Assembly: GCA_948852945.1 (NCBI GenBank)
Contig: CAQPBJ010000007.1
Span: forward strand, 1 to 64,000
DNA length: 64,000 nucleotides
Origin: an uncultured Clostridia bacterium
Lineage (GTDB): Bacteria > Bacillota > Clostridia > TANB77 > CAG-508
Direction: 5' to 3'
The notes beneath the pieces are model-generated. The model was not told where the DNA came from. It was given only the letters and a program-made list of their open reading frames with translations, and ran no database searches. The position numbers were made by a program, and so were the translations under genes. Below, piece after piece: positions 1-8,916 of the stretch; positions within the stretch are counted from its first letter, which is position 1; each line of letters begins with the position of its first letter.

Positions 1-1807
1 CTTTTACTAATATTCTATTTTCTGGGTTCATTGTTGTTTCCCATAATTGTTCTGGATTCATTTCTCCAAGACCTTTGTATCTTTGAAGTCCTAATTGATC
101 TCTTTGAATTCCCTTTTCTTCTAGTTCTTTATAACTTTTTTGTAAATCTTCGTCTGTATAGCAGTATATATCTTCCATTCCTTTTTTAGATAATTTATAT
201 AGAGGTGGTTGTGCTAAGAATACATTTCCATTTTCTATTAATGGTCTCATATATCTAAAGAAGAATGTTAATAATAGTGTTCTGATGTGAGCACCATCAA
301 CATCAGCATCTGCCATAATTATTACTTTACCATATCTTATTTTTGTTATGTCAAAATCAGCTCCAATTCCTGCTCCCACAGCTATAATAACTGGATTTAA
401 TTTATCATTTCCATATATTTTATCTGCTCTTGCTTTTTCAACATTTAACATTTTTCCCCAAAGTGGTAGTATTGCTTGATAACGTCTATCTCTACCTTGT
501 TTTGCACTTCCTCCAGCTGAATCTCCTTCGACGATATATACTTCACATTCGTCTGGGTTTTTGCTACTGCAATCTGCTAATTTTCCAGGAAGTGTTGTTG
601 TTTCTAATGCTGATTTTCTTCTAACAAGTTCTCTTGCTTTTCTTGCAGCTTCTCTTGCTTTTGATGCACTTACGCATTTTTCTAATATTGCTTTGGCTAC
701 ATTTGGATTTTCTTCTAAAAATTCTGCTAATTTCTCATTCATTAGTGATTGAACAATTCCTGCAACTTCACTATTCCCTAGTTTTGTTTTAGTTTGTCCT
801 TCAAATTGTGGTTCTTTTACTTTTACAGAAATTACTGCTGTTATACCTTCTCTAATATCGTCTCCTGTAAGGTTACTGTCTTTTTCTTTTAAAATATTGT
901 GTGCCTTTGCATAATCATTAAAAACTTTTGTTAAAGATCTTTTAAATCCTTCTAAGTGTGTTCCACCTTCTATGGTATTTATGTTATTTACAAAACTATA
1001 CATATTTTCAGAATACGCAGAAGTATATTGTATTGCTATTTCTATTGGAAAATCTCCGTCTTTTTCCATATAAATTGGTGTTGGGTGTAATTTTTCTTTA
1101 TTTTGGTTTATATATTCTACAAAAGATTTTAATCCACCTTCAAAGCAGAAATCTGATTTTTTAGGAGTTTCTCCTCTTAAATCTTCTATAGAAATTTCTA
1201 AACCTTTGGTTAAGAATGCCATTTCTCTAAATCTATTTTCTAATACTTGATATTCATATTCTAATGTTTCAAAAATTGTTCCATCTGCAAAAAATCTAAC
1301 TGTTGTTCCTGTTTTATCTGAATCACCTATTCTTTTTAATGGCTCTACTACTTTTCCTCTTGCAAATTTCATTTGGAAAACTCCACCATCTCTTTGAATT
1401 GTAACTTCTGTCCATTCTGATAATGCATTTACAACTGATGCACCTACTCCGTGCAATCCTCCAGATACTTTATATCCGCTATCTCCACCAAATTTTCCGC
1501 CAGCGTGTAGTTTTGTATATACTGTCTCTGCTGCTGATATTTTTGTTTTTGGATGTATATCTACAGGTATTCCTCTTCCATTATCTTCTACTTTTATTAT
1601 ATTTCCTGGTTCTATTGTTACATGTATATTTTTGCAATATCCGGCTAACGCTTCATCAACTGCGTTATCAACTATTTCATATACTAGATGGTGAAGTCCT
1701 CTTATTGATACACTTCCTATATACATACCTGGTCTTTTTCTTACAGCCTCTAATCCTTCTAATACTTGAATTTGATCTGCATTATATTCATGTTCAAATT
1801 TTTCCAT
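1..1807 (-). CDS. gyrB: DNA gyrase subunit B (3' end cut by window)
   Basis: ATPase subunit of DNA gyrase, which introduces negative supercoils together with GyrA. The frame is open from ATG at 1807 to the window edge (about 602 codons), so only roughly the last 35 codons are missing. Visible motifs in order: the GHKL ATPase motifs KRPGMYIGS, DNAVDEALAG and DNGRGIP with GGLHGVGASVVNALS; the TOPRIM motifs EGDSAGGSAKQGRDRRYQ and DADVDGAHIRTLLLTFF; and RYKGLGEMNPEQLWE near the cut end. An AAGGAGG ribosome-binding site lies 6 nt before the ATG. It is the distal gene of the minus-strand dnaA-dnaN-recF-remB-gyrB run. Identification is secure. Confidence 0.98.
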   Translation of the reverse strand, partial: MEKFEHEYNADQIQVLEGLEAVRKRPGMYIGSVSIRGLHHLVYEIVDNAVDEALAGYCKNIHVTIEPGNIIKVEDNGRGIPVDIHPKTKISAAETVYTKLHAGGKFGGDSGYKVSGGLHGVGASVVNALSEWTEVTIQRDGGVFQMKFARGKVVEPLKRIGDSDKTGTTVRFFADGTIFETLEYEYQVLENRFREMAFLTKGLEISIEDLRGETPKKSDFCFEGGLKSFVEYINQNKEKLHPTPIYMEKDGDFPIEIAIQYTSAYSENMYSFVNNINTIEGGTHLEGFKRSLTKVFNDYAKAHNILKEKDSNLTGDDIREGITAVISVKVKEPQFEGQTKTKLGNSEVAGIVQSLMNEKLAEFLEENPNVAKAILEKCVSASKAREAARKARELVRRKSALETTTLPGKLADCSSKNPDECEVYIVEGDSAGGSAKQGRDRRYQAILPLWGKMLNVEKARADKIYGNDKLNPVIIAVGAGIGADFDITKIRYGKVIIMADADVDGAHIRTLLLTFFFRYMRPLIENGNVFLAQPPLYKLSKKGMEDIYCYTDEDLQKSYKELEEKGIQRDQLGLQRYKGLGEMNPEQLWETTMNPENRILVK

Positions 1808-1825
1808 GATTTTCCTCCTTAATTT

Positions 1826-2077
1826 TTAGTCATTTTTATTTCTTTTTCCTATAGAGCTTGAAGAAATATTTGATATTATTCCATATAACTTCTCTTCTTG
1901 TTTATATAATATAAGTGTTTTAGGATCATCTTTCGATATATCTTGAATTTTTCTTTCTTCTCTTAATTTATCTATAATTATTTTATATTCTATTGTTTCT
2001 AATATACTTTCTATATTAAAAATACCTATAATTTCATCTTTTTTTAAAATTATATCTTTTCCTATGTGTAAATACAT
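1826..2077 (-). CDS. remB: DUF370 / RemB (YaaB)-type small regulator
   Basis: 83 residues beginning MYLHIGKDIILKKDEIIGIF, the typical start of the DUF370 family (Bacillus YaaB/RemB, a small DNA-binding protein linked to extracellular-matrix and biofilm gene control). It sits between recF and gyrB exactly as yaaB does in Bacillus, with 4 nt to recF and 18 nt to gyrB, so it is probably co-transcribed with both. The C-terminus is lysine/serine-rich and divergent. Family assignment rests on the N-terminus, the length and the synteny; the regulatory role is inferred from Bacillus. Confidence 0.85.
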   Translation of the reverse strand: MYLHIGKDIILKKDEIIGIFNIESILETIEYKIIIDKLREERKIQDISKDDPKTLILYKQEEKLYGIISNISSSSIGKRNKND

Positions 2078-2081
2078 TCTT

Positions 2082-3164
2082 TTAATTTCCTTTTTTTAAT
2101 TTTGCATTTTCTATATGATATATTGTATTATTTTTTTCTTCTACTAATATTTTGTCAGTGCATGTTATAAATACTTGATTATTTTTTATTGTTTTTACTA
2201 AATTATTACGTCTATTTTCGTCTAATTCTGACATAAAATCATCAAGTAATAAAATAGGTTCTTCTTCTAATTCTTCGTAAATTATCTCTAATTCTGTAAG
2301 TTTTAAGGATAATACTGATGTTCTTGCTTGACCTTGTGATCCATAAATATTTACTTTTTTATTATTAATTAATATATCAAAATCATCACGATGTATTCCT
2401 GTTGATGTATATCCTTTTCTTATATCTTCTTCCCTATTTTTTATTAGGTTTTTGTAAAATTCTTCTTTATTTTTTCCTGAAGAAATAAATTTTATTTCTA
2501 TTTCTTCTTCTTGATTTCCACAATTTGTTATCTTATTGTGGATTTCTTTTATTTTTTCTTGAATTTTTTTAATAAATTCATTTCTATAAATATATATTTT
2601 ATCTGAAAGCTCTGCTAATCTCTCATCCCATATTTCTAACATATCTTTGCTTTTATTGTCAAACTTTATTTGTTTTAGATATGTATTTCTTTGTTCTAAT
2701 GTTTTCAGATATCTATTTAATAAATGTATATAATTTGGTCTTAATTGACTTATCATTATATCTAAAAATCTTCTTCTTTCCGCTGGGCCACCTTTTATAA
2801 TGTCTATATTATCTGGATAAAATAATACTATATTTATATTTCCTATTATATCACTGATTTTACTTTGTTTTATATCATTTATGTAAAATGTTTTTTTATC
2901 AGCAATTTCTATTTTTATTTTACCTTCTCTGTCTTTTTTTACGTACTCTATTTCTACTATTGCTCTATCTTTTCCTATTTTTATTAGTTCGTTATCTTTT
3001 TTCGTTTGAAAAGATCTTCCTATTGCACTTAAATATATTGATTCTAATATATTAGTTTTACCTTGTGCATTATCTCCATATATTAAATTAAAATCTTTTT
3101 TAAATTCTATTTCTATATTATCATAGTTTCGAAAATTTTCTAATTTAACTTTTTTTATGTACAT
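2082..3164 (-). CDS. recF: DNA replication and repair protein RecF
   Basis: SMC-like ATPase that loads RecA at single-strand gaps. 360 residues, normal length. It begins MYIKKVKLENFRNYDN and has Walker A IYGDNAQGKTNILESI near residue 30. The segment DIMISQLRPNYIHLLNRY lies in the lobe II region, the signature-like GSQGQARTSVLSLKL near 278, and Walker B EPILLLDDFMSELDENRR near 308. Only 1 nt separates it from dnaN. The small S4-domain gene yaaA, which lies between dnaN and recF in Bacillus, is absent here. Confidence 0.97.
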   Translation of the reverse strand: MYIKKVKLENFRNYDNIEIEFKKDFNLIYGDNAQGKTNILESIYLSAIGRSFQTKKDNELIKIGKDRAIVEIEYVKKDREGKIKIEIADKKTFYINDIKQSKISDIIGNINIVLFYPDNIDIIKGGPAERRRFLDIMISQLRPNYIHLLNRYLKTLEQRNTYLKQIKFDNKSKDMLEIWDERLAELSDKIYIYRNEFIKKIQEKIKEIHNKITNCGNQEEEIEIKFISSGKNKEEFYKNLIKNREEDIRKGYTSTGIHRDDFDILINNKKVNIYGSQGQARTSVLSLKLTELEIIYEELEEEPILLLDDFMSELDENRRNNLVKTIKNNQVFITCTDKILVEEKNNTIYHIENAKLKKGN

Positions 3165-3165
3165 A

Positions 3166-4281
3166 TTAATCCTTCATTCTTATAGGTAAAATCATATATT
3201 TATATTCATCGCTTTCCACTGGGCTTATTATACATGGTGAAATATTTGTACCAAATTCAATATAAACTTCTTCATCTTCTATAACTTTTAATGCGTCTAA
3301 GAAATATCTTGGATTAAATCCTACTTCTAAGTTTTTACCTTCTGTTGATACTATAATTTCTTCTTTTGCATCTCCTGTTTGATTTGTACAAGAAATAATT
3401 ACTTTTCCTATTTCTATTGAAATTTTTACTGGATATTTTTTCTCTTTTTCTATTGATGATGAAGATATTAATATTATTCTTTCAAAACAATTTTGAATGT
3501 TATTTTTATTTACTCTTATTCTTGTTTCCCAGTTTGCAGGAATTGCATTATTATAATTTAAAAATTCTCCATCTAATAATCTTGTAACTATCTTACAGTT
3601 CTCCATTTCAAATAATGCTTGATTTTTTGATATTCCTATTTTAATAGTATCAAAAGAATCCACTATTATTTTATTTATTTCATTTAATGTTTTTCCTGGA
3701 ATAACTGCATGAAAACTATTTGTATTATTATTTAATATGTTAGTTTTTAATGCTAGTCTATATCCATCAACTGCTACTACATTTAATTTATTATCTACTA
3801 CTTCAAATAGACATCCTGTAAATATTGGTCTATTTTCTTCATTGCTTACTGCAAATATTGTTTTTCTTATCATATTTTTAAGTAAGTTTTGTTCTATTTC
3901 TATTGAATTATCTATATTTATTTTAGGCAATTCAGGAAATTCTTTTGGATCCATTGTGGCTAATTTGTATAGAGATCCTTCACATTCTATTTCTAATAAG
4001 TTTTTTTCATTAATAGAAATTGTTATTTCTGTATCTGGTAATTTTCTAATTATTTCAGTAAACATTGTAGCGTTTATTACTGTACTTCCTTCTTCTAATA
4101 CATTACATTCAATAATGTATTCAATTCCTATTTCTAAATCATAACTTGTTAACTTTACTTCTTTATCTTTTGTTTGAATAAGTATTCCTTCTAATACAGG
4201 CATTGTTGTTTTTGAAGCAACTCCATTTATTACGGAATTAATACCTTTTAGAAGTTTTTCTTTTTCGCATACTATTTTCAT
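3166..4281 (-). CDS. dnaN: DNA polymerase III sliding clamp (beta subunit)
   Basis: Ring-shaped processivity clamp that tethers the replicative polymerase. 371 residues, the normal length for three clamp domains. Family landmarks: the N-terminal MKIVCEKEKLLKGINSV, TMPVLEGILIQ in domain 1, NEENRPIFTGCLFE and VAVDGYRLALK in domain 2, and the C-terminal MILPIRMKD, whose PxR end forms part of the hydrophobic partner-binding cleft. It lies downstream of dnaA across a 342-bp DnaA-box region and directly upstream of recF. Confidence 0.98.
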   Translation of the reverse strand: MKIVCEKEKLLKGINSVINGVASKTTMPVLEGILIQTKDKEVKLTSYDLEIGIEYIIECNVLEEGSTVINATMFTEIIRKLPDTEITISINEKNLLEIECEGSLYKLATMDPKEFPELPKINIDNSIEIEQNLLKNMIRKTIFAVSNEENRPIFTGCLFEVVDNKLNVVAVDGYRLALKTNILNNNTNSFHAVIPGKTLNEINKIIVDSFDTIKIGISKNQALFEMENCKIVTRLLDGEFLNYNNAIPANWETRIRVNKNNIQNCFERIILISSSSIEKEKKYPVKISIEIGKVIISCTNQTGDAKEEIIVSTEGKNLEVGFNPRYFLDALKVIEDEEVYIEFGTNISPCIISPVESDEYKYMILPIRMKD

Positions 4282-4623
4282 TTTTTCAAACTCCTTTTTT
4301 TATAAAATAATATAAATATATATAGTAGTATTAGTATTAGGTGCTGTGGATTCTGTGGAAAAGTCTGTTTATTGTTTATATCCGCAGAAAATTTGATGTT
4401 TATAACTATGTGAATAAAAAAAAATTTTTTCCACAGTATTAAATTTTTTATGTGTATATGTGTATTATAAACACAATTTTAACACGTTTTAAACAATAAT
4501 CTGTTGATATCTTTTCTTTCTCTTCCGTAAGAAGAAATTGAATTTTTTGTATAATATTTTTGTTCGGTAAACACCTTTTTTTATTAAAAATTAGATAAAA
4601 TTGATATATAGGTTTTATCTAAT
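4282..4623. other. DnaA-box cluster between dnaA and dnaN (probable oriC element)
   Basis: 342 bp without a gene. It contains several near matches to the DnaA box (TTATCCACA, or TGTGGATAA on the other strand): TGTGGATTC at 4345, TGTGGAAAA at 4354 (abutting the first), TGTGAATAA at 4409, TTTTCCACA at 4427, and weaker TGTGTATAT/TGTGTATTA at 4451 and 4459. AT-rich tracts surround them. A DnaA-box cluster in the dnaA-dnaN intergenic space is the usual position of a Firmicute origin. Which cluster is the unwinding site cannot be settled from sequence alone. Confidence 0.75.
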
Positions 4624-5979
4624 TTATTTTTTGTTTGTTATTATTGTTTTAACACTTTCCACAATTAATTTTGTGTTTGTGTTTTCTTTTATTTCTTTTT
4701 CTATCTTTTTGAAAGCATGCATTACTGTTGTGTGATCTCTTCCTCCAAAGTCATTCCCTATACGTGGAAAAGACATTTGACCTACAGTTCTACAAAGATA
4801 CATTGCTATTTGTCTTGGATATGCTATATCATTTGATTTCTTAGATGATACCATATCTCTTTTATCTATTTTAAAATAATTTGATACTACGTCTTGTATA
4901 TAGTCTGCTGAAATAATATTTTCTTTTTGAAGTGTAACATCATTAATAGCTTTTTCAACAACTTCTATTGTTATAGGACTATGAGTTAAAGATGTATATG
5001 CTAAGATTTTATTTAGTACACCTTCTAGTTCTCTAATATTTGAATCTATTTTTGTAGCAATAAGTGAAAGAATATCATCATCAATTAAAATACCTTCTAA
5101 TTGTGTTTTCTTTCTTAGTATTGCTAATCTCATTTCGTAATCTGGCATAGATATGTCTGCAATTAATCCCCATTCAAAACGAGATTTTAATCTATCTTCT
5201 AATAAAGCTATATCTCTTGGTGGTTTATCACTTGAAAGAATAATTTGTTTTCCATTTTGATGTAATGTATTAAAAGTGTGGAAAAATTCTTCTTGTGCTG
5301 TATTCTTTCCAGCAAAAAATTGTATATCGTCTATTAATAAAATATCTATATTTCTATATTTATTTCTAAATAATTCATTTTTATAGTTGGCATCTTTTAT
5401 TGCATTTACTAGTTCGTTTGTGAATGCTTCTGATGTAACGTATAAAACTTTTTTTGAAGAATCTCTTTTTAATATTTCATTTCCAATTGCCTGCATTAAG
5501 TGAGTTTTTCCTAATCCTACTCCTCCATATATGAATAATGGGTTGTACATAGATGATGGTGCTTCAGAAACGGCTAATGCAGCGGCATGAGCAAATCTAT
5601 TATTATTTCCTACTACAAATGTATCAAAAGTATATTTTGGGTTTAAGGAAGTTTTACTATATTCTGGACTAGATGTTAAAGAATCAAAGGAATTGTCTAA
5701 TGCTTCTTGTGCACTTGTTAAATTAGCACTGTCAGATGAGTCAATAATTTCTAGTTGCCATGATTTATTTGTTAGAAAGTTAAAAGTATTTACAATTAAA
5801 TCACAATATCTAGATTTAATTGCATCTGTTTGCATTGCATTTGTTGTTATTAATTCAATTTTATTATCATATATATTTCCTATTTCTAAAGTTTTAATCC
5901 ATGTTGCATATGAAATATTTGTCATTTCATTTTTTAAAAGCTCTTTTGCTTGATTTAAAAGTTCATTTTTGTCTAACAA
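4624..5979 (-). CDS. dnaA: Chromosomal replication initiator DnaA
   Basis: AAA+ initiator that binds DnaA boxes and unwinds oriC. 451 residues, normal length. Domain I is at about 1-80. The AAA+ core starts with NPKYTFDTFVVGNNNRFAHAA near 112 and has Walker A YGGVGLGKTHLMQAIGN near 150, Walker B ILLIDDIQFFAGK near 213, sensor ILSSDKPPRDI, and box VII LEDRLKSRFEWGL. The C-terminal helix-turn-helix signature GRDHTTVMHAFKKIE is near 413. It diverges from rpmH. A TTGACT-17-TATTAT promoter for it lies at 6086-6114 on the minus strand. Confidence 0.99.
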   Translation of the reverse strand: MLDKNELLNQAKELLKNEMTNISYATWIKTLEIGNIYDNKIELITTNAMQTDAIKSRYCDLIVNTFNFLTNKSWQLEIIDSSDSANLTSAQEALDNSFDSLTSSPEYSKTSLNPKYTFDTFVVGNNNRFAHAAALAVSEAPSSMYNPLFIYGGVGLGKTHLMQAIGNEILKRDSSKKVLYVTSEAFTNELVNAIKDANYKNELFRNKYRNIDILLIDDIQFFAGKNTAQEEFFHTFNTLHQNGKQIILSSDKPPRDIALLEDRLKSRFEWGLIADISMPDYEMRLAILRKKTQLEGILIDDDILSLIATKIDSNIRELEGVLNKILAYTSLTHSPITIEVVEKAINDVTLQKENIISADYIQDVVSNYFKIDKRDMVSSKKSNDIAYPRQIAMYLCRTVGQMSFPRIGNDFGGRDHTTVMHAFKKIEKEIKENTNTKLIVESVKTIITNKK

Positions 5980-6085
5980 AATAAATAACCTCCTTTATAT
6001 AAGTAGATAATTAAATTTTAGGAATGTTTAAATACTTCTAATTATTATTTGCGTAGCATAATATCCCTATTGTCTTATCGGCTTT

Positions 6086-6114
6086 ATAATATCAATTTAT
6101 TTTTCAATAGTCAA
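6086..6114 (-). promoter_or_regulatory. Sigma-A-type promoter of dnaA
   Basis: Minus-strand -35 TTGACT (6114-6109), 17-nt spacer, -10 TATTAT (6091-6086). It points at dnaA, with a leader of roughly 100 nt. The hexamers are close to consensus and the spacing is ideal. Confidence 0.7.
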
Positions 6115-6152
6115 TAAGATGTTTAAACAAAAATATAAATAAAGCTTTAGTA

Positions 6153-6182
6153 TTGACATTTTCAAAGGTTTTGTTGTATAAT
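6153..6182 (+). promoter_or_regulatory. Sigma-A-type promoter of rpmH
   Basis: TTGACA at 6153-6158 and TATAAT at 6177-6182, both perfect, with an 18-nt spacer. They lie about 50 nt upstream of the rpmH start, as expected for a highly expressed ribosomal protein gene. Confidence 0.85.
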
Positions 6183-6235
6183 TTTAATTACTTTTGAGAA
6201 ATGAAAAATTATAAAATAGATATAGGAGGTGCAAT

Positions 6236-6370
6236 ATGAAAAGAACATTACAACCAAAAAATAGACAAAGACAAAAAGAACATGGTTTTATGAAAAGAAT
6301 GAAAACTAGATCAGGAAGAAATATTTTAAAAGCAAGAAGAGCAAAAGGAAGAAAAGTAATAAGTGCATAA
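6236..6370 (+). CDS. rpmH: 50S ribosomal protein L34
   Basis: 44 codons encoding a small, very basic protein starting MKRTLQPKNRQRQKEHGFMK, with KTRSGRNILKARRAKGRK near the C-terminus. This is the canonical L34 sequence and length. The ribosome-binding site AGGAGGT lies 6 nt before the ATG. It is the first gene of the plus-strand rpmH-rnpA-yidD-yidC-jag run and diverges from dnaA. Confidence 0.98.
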   Translation: MKRTLQPKNRQRQKEHGFMKRMKTRSGRNILKARRAKGRKVISA

Positions 6371-6379
6371 TTGAAGTAG

Positions 6380-6401
6380 GGGCGAAGATGCGCCCTTTTT
6401 T
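6380..6401 (+). terminator. Hairpin with T-run between rpmH and rnpA
   Basis: GGGCG (6380-6384), loop AAGATG, CGCCC (6391-6395), then six T. It has intrinsic-terminator form inside an operon, so it probably attenuates and keeps L34 expression above that of rnpA and later genes (inference). Confidence 0.7.
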
Positions 6402-6423
6402 GCAATTATGGTAAGTAGGAAAA

Positions 6424-6771
6424 ATGAAAAAAACAGAAATAATTAAAAAAAATTATGAATTTAAATATTTTTTTAAAAAAGGTAAGTTTTTTTCTGGTAA
6501 GTTTTTAGAAGTATTCATATTTGATAGTAATAATATAAAGAATAAATTAGGAATAGTTGTAAGTAAAAAAGTAGGGGGAAGTGTAACAAGAAATCATATA
6601 AAAAGATATATGAGAGAGGCATATACTTCTTTAGAAGACAAAATAGAGTCTAATATAAACATGCTTATTATATGGAATAAAAATGTTGATCCTAAACTTG
6701 CAACTTTTTTTGAGACAAAAGAAGATTTAACGAATATTTTAAGAAAAGCTGGAAAAATAAAAGGAAATTAA
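6424..6771 (+). CDS. rnpA: Ribonuclease P protein component
   Basis: Protein subunit of RNase P, which matures tRNA 5' ends with the catalytic RNA. 115 residues, normal length. The start is MKKTEIIKKNYEFKYFFKKG, and the family signature KLGIVVSKKVGGSVTRNHIKRYMRE (RNR motif) is near residues 39-63. Its stop codon abuts the yidD start. It lies in the conserved rpmH-rnpA-yidD-yidC order. Confidence 0.97.
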   Translation: MKKTEIIKKNYEFKYFFKKGKFFSGKFLEVFIFDSNNIKNKLGIVVSKKVGGSVTRNHIKRYMREAYTSLEDKIESNINMLIIWNKNVDPKLATFFETKEDLTNILRKAGKIKGN

Positions 6772-6990
6772 ATGAAAAAGATTTCTATTTTTTTATTAAA
6801 TTTTTATAAGAAGAGAATATCTCCAATATTTAGTTTTAGAGGAATACATTGTAAATATTACCCAACATGTTCTGAATATATGAAACAAGCAATCGAAAAA
6901 TATGGATTTTTAAAAGGCTTTCTTTTAGGCGTTTGGAGATTTTTGAGGTGTAATCCTTTTTCTAAGGGAGGATATGATCCGCTAAAATAA
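6772..6990 (+). CDS. yidD: Membrane protein insertion efficiency factor YidD
   Basis: 72-residue membrane-associated protein that assists YidC-dependent insertion. Family core: HCKYYPTCSEYMKQAIEKYG near residues 26-45, followed by RFLRCNPFSKGGYDPLK at the end, including the conserved cysteines. The start directly follows the rnpA stop, and yidC begins 10 nt downstream. Assignment is firm. Confidence 0.96.
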   Translation: MKKISIFLLNFYKKRISPIFSFRGIHCKYYPTCSEYMKQAIEKYGFLKGFLLGVWRFLRCNPFSKGGYDPLK

Positions 6991-7000
6991 TGGAGGTTTT

Positions 7001-7897
7001 ATGGGAACAATTATTAGTTTTTTAGCAGGTATTTTTGGATATTTGTTAAATTTTATTTATTCATATGTAAATAATTATGGTTTAGCTATTATTTTATTTA
7101 CTGTTGCTGTTCAAATAATTTTATTACCATTTACAATTAGACAGCAAAAAACAATGATAAAAAATAGTAAAATTCAAGCAAAAGTAAAAGAATTGCAAGA
7201 AAAGTATAAAAATGATCAGATTAGACTTAGTCAAGAAACAATGGATTTGTATAAAAGAGAGAAGATGAGTCCTTGTTCTGGTTGTTTCGAATCAATTATT
7301 CAGCTTATACTATTTATTTCTATATTTTACTTGGTAAGACAACCTCTTACTTATATGGAAAATATGGATAAAGCTAAGATAGATGAGTACATTAATAAAT
7401 ATGAAATTAGTGAACAATCAAATTATAAAGAAATTGATATTATTAGAGAAGCAAAAAAGGCAAATGATGAATCAATTTCAATAGAAATGGATTTTTTAGG
7501 AATAGATTTGAGTAATATTCCATCAAGAAATTGGGGAAATCCTACAGTATATATAATTCCTGGTTTATATGTAATTTCTTCTATAATTTCTATGAAAATT
7601 ACAACTTCAGCAGGAAAGAAGAAATTATCAAAAGAAGAAAAAGAAGAGGAAGAAAGAAAGAAAAGAGAGAAGAAGGCTCTTATTAAAGCTGGCGAAGAGG
7701 ATGACGATGATTTCGATACAGCTGAAGCTATGAATAAACAGATGATGTTTATGATGCCAATTATGGCAGTATCAGTAGCAGCAATAGCTCCTTTAGGATT
7801 GGCTTTATATTGGCTTGTTAATAATATTACAACTACTATTCAAAGAATAATATTAACTAAAGTTATGAAATCTAAGGAGGGAGAAGATAATGAGTAA
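7001..7897 (+). CDS. yidC: Membrane protein insertase YidC
   Basis: Integral membrane insertase of the YidC/Oxa1/Alb3 family. 298 residues. Segments typical of the family: AIILFTVAVQIILLPFTIRQQKTM near 30, SPCSGCFESIIQLILFISIFYLV near 92, and the last membrane hairpin from MMFMMPIMAVSVAAIAPLGL to LALYWLVNNITTTIQ near 250-285. A highly charged Lys/Glu loop at about 205-235 is cytoplasmic. No lipobox signal is visible at the start. It overlaps jag by 8 nt, so translation is probably coupled. Confidence 0.96.
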   Translation: MGTIISFLAGIFGYLLNFIYSYVNNYGLAIILFTVAVQIILLPFTIRQQKTMIKNSKIQAKVKELQEKYKNDQIRLSQETMDLYKREKMSPCSGCFESIIQLILFISIFYLVRQPLTYMENMDKAKIDEYINKYEISEQSNYKEIDIIREAKKANDESISIEMDFLGIDLSNIPSRNWGNPTVYIIPGLYVISSIISMKITTSAGKKKLSKEEKEEEERKKREKKALIKAGEEDDDDFDTAEAMNKQMMFMMPIMAVSVAAIAPLGLALYWLVNNITTTIQRIILTKVMKSKEGEDNE

Positions 7898-8570
7898 TAT
7901 ATTTGAAGGTAGAACAACAAACGAAGCAATAGAAAAAGGATTAAAAGAATTAAATCTTACTAGAAAACAGGTAGATGTAAAAATTTTAGAATCAGAAGAT
8001 AAAAGAAGTTTTTTTAATATATTGACACCTAGAGTAGTAAAAGTAGAATTAATTGTAAAAGAAAATACTGAAAAAATTATTAAAAAAGAAAAAATAGAAG
8101 TTTCAGCAGAATCAGAAAAAAAAGCTGAAGAAAATATTAGAAGATTTTTAGATGAATTTATTTCAAAATTACCAACAAATGATTTAGTATATGATATAAA
8201 ACTTGATAAAAATGATTTATATGTTGATATAAAAGGTGAAGATACTGGATATTTAATAGGGTATAGAGGTAATGTTTTAAATTCATTACAAGTTATTTTA
8301 AATAATATCGCAAATGGTGAATTAAACGAAAGAGTAAGAGTCTTACTAAATATAGGGGGATATAAAGAAAAAAGAGAAAAAGATTTAAAAGACCTCGCAG
8401 ATAAAATTGCAGGAACAGTTATTAAGAAAAGAAAATCTATTACACTTGAACCAATGTCATCATATGAAAGAAAAATAATACATTCAAAATTACAAGAAAA
8501 TTCAAAAGTTGAAACACATAGTATTGGAGAAGAGCCTAATAGAAAAATAGTAGTATCATTAAAAAAATAG
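7890..8570 (+). CDS. jag: RNA-binding protein Jag/KhpB
   Basis: RNA-binding partner of KhpA that influences cell elongation and division in Gram-positives. 226 residues in three parts: an N-terminal Jag domain (FEGRTTNEAIEKGLKELNL), a KH-like domain around YDIKLDKNDLYVDIKGEDTGYLIGYRG (GYRG loop near 128), and an R3H domain near the end (LEPMSSYERKIIHSKLQE). It starts inside the yidC 3' end, as in most Firmicutes. Confidence 0.94.
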   Translation: MSNIFEGRTTNEAIEKGLKELNLTRKQVDVKILESEDKRSFFNILTPRVVKVELIVKENTEKIIKKEKIEVSAESEKKAEENIRRFLDEFISKLPTNDLVYDIKLDKNDLYVDIKGEDTGYLIGYRGNVLNSLQVILNNIANGELNERVRVLLNIGGYKEKREKDLKDLADKIAGTVIKKRKSITLEPMSSYERKIIHSKLQENSKVETHSIGEEPNRKIVVSLKK

Positions 8571-8790
8571 ATATTAATGTGGGGTGTGCTAAGAGATAAG
8601 TGCATCCCAATTTTAATATTTAATTAATTAAAATAAAAAATAGTAAAAAATTCAAAGTACTGAAAAATAAGGAAAAATTTTAAATATTAGAAAATAATTA
8701 AAAAAATATAAAAAAATAAATGTGAACAAAAAGTGGATAAAATATATAAAAAACATAAAATAAAAAATAATTCAAAAATAAAAAAGAAAA

Positions 8791-8820
8791 TTAATTTATA
8801 TTTATTTAAATATAAATTAA
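8791..8820. repeat. Perfect 14-bp-arm A/T palindrome
   Basis: TTAATTTATATTTA, two bases, then its exact reverse complement. It contains no G or C. It could be a cruciform or unwinding element, or a chance outcome of base composition. Position: between jag and mnmE. Confidence 0.7.
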
Positions 8821-8858
8821 TAAAATAAATAATAAAAAATAAATTAAAAATAATTATT

Positions 8859-8894
8859 TTATTTAATAAAAATTAATTTAATTTTATTAAATAA
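8859..8894. repeat. Perfect 13-bp-arm A/T inverted repeat before mnmE
   Basis: TTATTTAATAAAA (8859-8871), a 10-nt loop, and TTTTATTAAATAA (8882-8894). It ends about 20 nt before the mnmE start and just ahead of its AAGGAG site, so if transcribed it would fold next to the ribosome-binding site. Confidence 0.7.
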
Positions 8895-8916
8895 GATTTT
8901 TAAAAAGGAGAATAAA

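Larger units (their letters stand above)
8571..8916. other. 346-bp AT-rich gap between jag and mnmE with palindromes
   Basis: No gene seen. Directly after jag, an imperfect hairpin (GGGGTGTGC... GTGCATCCC, about 8581-8608) followed by TTTTAAT is a weak terminator candidate. Further on, two all-A/T palindromes stand out and are listed separately. One box-like AGTGGATAA lies near 8731. The rest is low-complexity A/T. Confidence 0.6.

Noticed and set aside
6184..6405. 73-codon minus-strand frame across rpmH
   Set aside because: Antisense shadow of the L34 gene and its promoter; hydrophobic low-complexity product with no ribosome-binding site.
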